Shown: one piece after another, positions 60,768-64,000 of the stretch
Numbering within the stretch: position 1 is the stretch's first letter
Layout: every line of letters starts with the position of its first letter
Assembly (NCBI RefSeq): GCF_021134715.1
Contig: NC_060026.1
Location: forward strand, 11,771,001 to 11,835,000
Source of the DNA: Daphnia pulex
Taxonomy: Eukaryota; Arthropoda; Branchiopoda; Diplostraca; Daphniidae
Length of the DNA stretch: 64,000 bases
Direction: 5' to 3'
Translations under genes and position numbers: made by a program
The notes under the pieces: model-generated
Seen by the model: the letters and a program-made list of their open reading frames with translations, nothing else
The model's database searches: none
Told to the model about the DNA's origin: nothing

Positions 60768-63393
60768 TCAAAGTGACGCGACAATTTCCTCCTCCAACAG
60801 GAAACCTGTAAAATGGATGTTGTGGTTATTGTTGTCATACAATTTCACTCCGGGTGTTACATAAACAATCGCCACCCAGACTCGATCGCCTTTTTTCAAG
60901 TTCAGCATTGACTGGAGAGTGACTTGTTCGTCTTGATCGTCTACTGTGTTTCCCTCTTTAACCCAACTCAACCCGATTCGACCCCCGTTTAGGTAAAGAT
61001 AAACTCCTAAAAAAACACGATTTTGTGATGAAGATGAATTTGGAAACTTGGCCAGTCCGGTGAACGAGAAGAAATAAGTCCCCGGTCGTGGTGCCGTGAA
61101 TATCCCTGACGTCAAATTAAAGGCATTTCCCTCGTTCACTCGGATCAACTCGAACGGAATGGGGGTGTTGAGTGTGTCGAATGAAGAATTTCTCTGAACG
61201 TAGAAATGGACGGACGCTGATTTGACGTCGGCATTTCCGATCCATTTCTGCAAATCTGTGCAAATAAAAGAATTAGGCAATCAATAAACAGGAAAAGTAG
61301 ACATGGAATGTCGTACCGTTTTTATCCCTATTTTTATTAGGATAAAAGTTGCAGTAAACCATTTCTATCTTCTTCGATCCTTTCACCAAAAAGAATCCGT
61401 TGACTTTTTGTCCCATTTGCTGCAGATCTGCACAGGAGGTTGGCATTTGACCGATGTCAACTAATTCACTCGTTCGGGCTGTTAAATTCCAATTCCTTTA
61501 TTTCTCTCTTATGAATTAAAAGTTTAAAAAAAAATAATTTTACCATTTAATTTGGTCGCTAAATCCGCAACGGCAGACTTCGTACTGCCCAATTCCGTTC
61601 TCGTTGAGGCCAAATTAGTTTTTGTGGTTTCCAAATGACTTAAAGTTGCTGAACCACTTTATTCGATTAAAATTTAACCAATTTCAAATATTAAAAAAAA
61701 AATATTTATACCTCTCAAATCTTTTTTTAGATTTTCTTCAGCGACTTTTAATTCGATATTTGTTTTTAACAAGTTGTTCACGGTTGTGTTTAAGAGCTCA
61801 GTAGTGGCTGAAATTCAGTAATTTAATACAATAATTTAATAATAAATATATTTTTAATTTTTTTTTTTCAAAATTCGTTTTGAACCTTTGAGTTCTTCCT
61901 TCAAATTGTCCCATTCGTTAATGACAGTCAATTCTGCATGTTCCACAAATTTAAGGGGCGCCGACAATTCAGCGTTCGTGTAACGGACACGGACATTGCG
62001 ATCCTGAAAGGATTGAGAGTCGCGAAATTTGCCCAAATTGATTCTGCTCAGTTGCAGGGGTTTTGGTACGAATTTCTCTCCATCCCATTGGACATGGTCT
62101 CTACTTCCTTGTAATAACATTAACACGTCGTCTTTCAAAACTTCTACCTGGCGAGAACTGTCGGAATCGTTTGCTATTTTCTTTGAAATTTGTAAACTTA
62201 TTCTGTCCACGTAAACCCAACTACTTGAGTCGTAATTATGTTGGATAATCTCCTTCTTTTCTAAGTTTCTATTTTGTTCAGCATTCGAATTATTCTTTGC
62301 AATAAGGTTCCATTTCTGGGCGGTGTATTGTTCCTTATCCGCTTCTTGTGTTTTTTCTACCATTTCTGATTGCCCCTCCGCTTTTTGAAACAAATCCGCC
62401 AGTTTCTTTTGAGTTTCCGGGTCCAGTTTTTTAATGATTCCATTCAAAGTTTTCGTCGTTTTGTCCGGTCGGTAATTGTCCTCATTCCAGAAAACAGAGT
62501 CCCACGTCTTGTCGCTTTGCTCTTTTATGGTCGTCCTAGAAGTGACTAACAAATCCTTTAAAATATTATAAATTTGAAATTCCGTCTCCGGAGTCACGAC
62601 CTCCGAGTCATCGAATGTGTCCATTCGGATGTTGGTGGCCGTTTCCATCAACATTTTCTTCTCGTCGTTGGCCGTCAGGAAAAATTCGTTTTTGTCTCTG
62701 AATTTCTGTAAAAGAGTAGTGACCATTTGACCGGAAGTGACACTGTCGATGGTGATGGTCGTCTGTTTGGTTTGCGACTTCTGCGATGACAAACTGTAGA
62801 GGACATTAAAGTGGTAAAAATGTTTTGGATCAGATCGCATTTCATCTGCCAGTTCGTCACAGACTTCCCGGTCATAACAAGACAGGTGAAACCACAGGGT
62901 TTTTGTCTTGTCATAATTCGTCCACTCCGGCGATATCGAATAATCTGCTGTGGGTCTTTTGCTGACGAGAATGACCTTTTCGAAAGGTAAGACTCTCACG
63001 TTATCGGATTGTATTTCTTGACTGGCGATTTTGTTTAAATGTCTGACAACTTCATTTTCGACTTTGTCGTTCCACATTTCCACACGGAATCTCATCTCCG
63101 ATTGTTTCGTTACCCTATTGTATGTGCTAATGGCACTTTTGTGATCCAATAGCGCAATGGGAGAGTAGAAATATTTTTTTCTGGCTGTCAGTTGTCGTGG
63201 CCTTGTGATTGTTAACATGTTCATAAATTTCAATGAGAAAGTTCCCATACTTCATAGAACTTAAAGTATCCGGTGAGATTTGTAGTTTCGTCCAAGAAGA
63301 ACAACCGCCAGGATTCTCTGATTGGCAATTACGACAAACGGCAAATAAAGCCAAAAAGTGAATGAAGATTGACCTCATCGGAATCGCAGCCAT
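60768..63393 (-). CDS. Secreted C1q-domain protein C with large unrecognised N-terminal domain
   Basis: Exons 63393-63251, 63180-61886, 61807-61712, 61648-61544, 61478-61317 and 61255-60768 give 762 aa. A signal peptide (MRSIFIHFLALFAVCRNCQS, about 6-25) is followed by about 430 residues of a domain I do not recognise (about 48-478), containing EMRFRVEMWNDKVENEVVRH, ATNIRMDTFDDSEVVTPETE and WDSVFWNEDNYRPDKTTKTL. Two short exons encode a Thr/Leu-rich coil (about 480-546). A fibrinogen-like start segment (MPTSCADLQQMGQKVNG, MVYCNF) and a C1q domain (about 625-762; VNEGNAFNLTSGIFTAPRPG, YFFSFTGLA, HFTGFLLEE) complete it. The first intron is inferred from phase (ATG AA|A AAA). The donor of exon 2 (GTTCAA) is weak. 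Its last two exons match genes A and B in order and phase, so the three share an ancestor for the C-terminal half. Confidence 0.85.
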
Positions 63394-64000
63394 TTCAATT
63401 CAGTATAGCTGTGTAAATTAGTTATAGGGAAATGGAGATATTATATGTGTTTTTAATATTAACAACTGTAGGAATAGACTTTTTCAATAAACTTTACAAA
63501 AAATATGTAGCAAATAGACCCTTCTATAGTAGATGAAAATAAATGAGGACAGATACCCGTCGGTGAGACGATATTTAACGATATATTGGCTGTATAATTT
63601 TGAGACACGACTGTGTACAAGACTGTTGACTACACGACTGTTGACTGTATTTATGGAGAGATATGAAGACCGACTCTCGCTCATTCGAATTGGGTTTTTC
63701 CAGAGTATCGCCAGTGCATACGTGTTGGTTTGACATACTATGAAAACATGAAGTCCAGCATGGAGTGGACGATAAAACCCAAGCGTAATTTGATATTCCT
63801 ATCGATTAAATGTTTGCGGGTGGATGGCAACTCCAGTAAAAAAAAGAGACCGGATGCATGGGATGCATAGCATATCGCGTTGTTTTCCGGACATAAGTAT
63901 ACTTTAAAAAAAAAATGTTTGCTGTTCTCCTTCCTTTCTTCCCGAAAAACTAAAATAATATTTCAGAAATCTCGAATGACAGATATTTCAATATCAAACT
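63394..64000. other. Upstream region of C1q gene C
   Basis: Probable promoter of gene C and unassigned DNA to the window edge. The ACACGACTGT...GACTGTTGACT-type short repeats near 63600-63650 are the only structure noticed. No coding exon was recognised. Confidence 0.5.

Overview
The window looks like nuclear DNA from an arthropod, most likely a Daphnia-type branchiopod crustacean. The proteins are of arthropod type, most introns are short (about 60-130 bp) with GT-AG borders, the intergenic DNA is rich in microsatellites and homopolymers, and there is a small cluster of secreted C1q proteins. No rRNA, tRNA, CRISPR array or intact transposon was recognised. Species assignment is inference.

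Layout. 1-8436: no gene recognised; AT-rich DNA with a small family of diverged repeats (2.9-4.9 kb) and a polypurine stretch before the first gene. 8437-10252 (+): an F-box/leucine-rich-repeat gene of the FBXL14 (Drosophila ppa) type, 3 coding exons. 10253-27091: a 16.8 kb gene-poor stretch. 27092-29831 (-): a polypeptide GalNAc-transferase, 13 exons, 613 aa. 31804-35341 (-): an ETS transcription factor of the Ets98B/SPDEF type, with an 11-codon first coding exon. 35342-42874: a 7.5 kb gene-poor stretch. 42875-48962 (-): TAF1, the largest TFIID subunit, 10 exons, 1834 aa. 50122-51487 (+): mitochondrial ADP/ATP translocase, divergent from TAF1. 52207-53643 (+): an ankyrin-repeat/SOCS-box (ASB-like) gene, 7 exons. 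54656-63393 (-): three tandem genes for secreted proteins ending in a C1q domain (A, B, C), with a nearly identical stray copy of one ASB exon lying between A and B.

All exon joins were worked out by eye from splice consensus, reading frame and family alignment from memory. Every multi-exon CDS closes in frame on a stop codon, which supports the models.

How the genes relate. Most are unrelated housekeeping or developmental genes: ubiquitin ligase adaptors (FBXL14, ASB), Golgi O-glycosylation, transcription (TAF1, ETS) and mitochondrial nucleotide exchange. The three C1q genes form the only functional cluster. A and B combine a signal peptide, a coiled coil, a contactin-associated-protein-like fibrinogen-like region, a second short fibrinogen-like segment and a C1q head. 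C replaces the first part with a large domain of about 430 residues that I do not recognise. Secreted lectin-like recognition, possibly in immunity, is the most natural guess but is inference.
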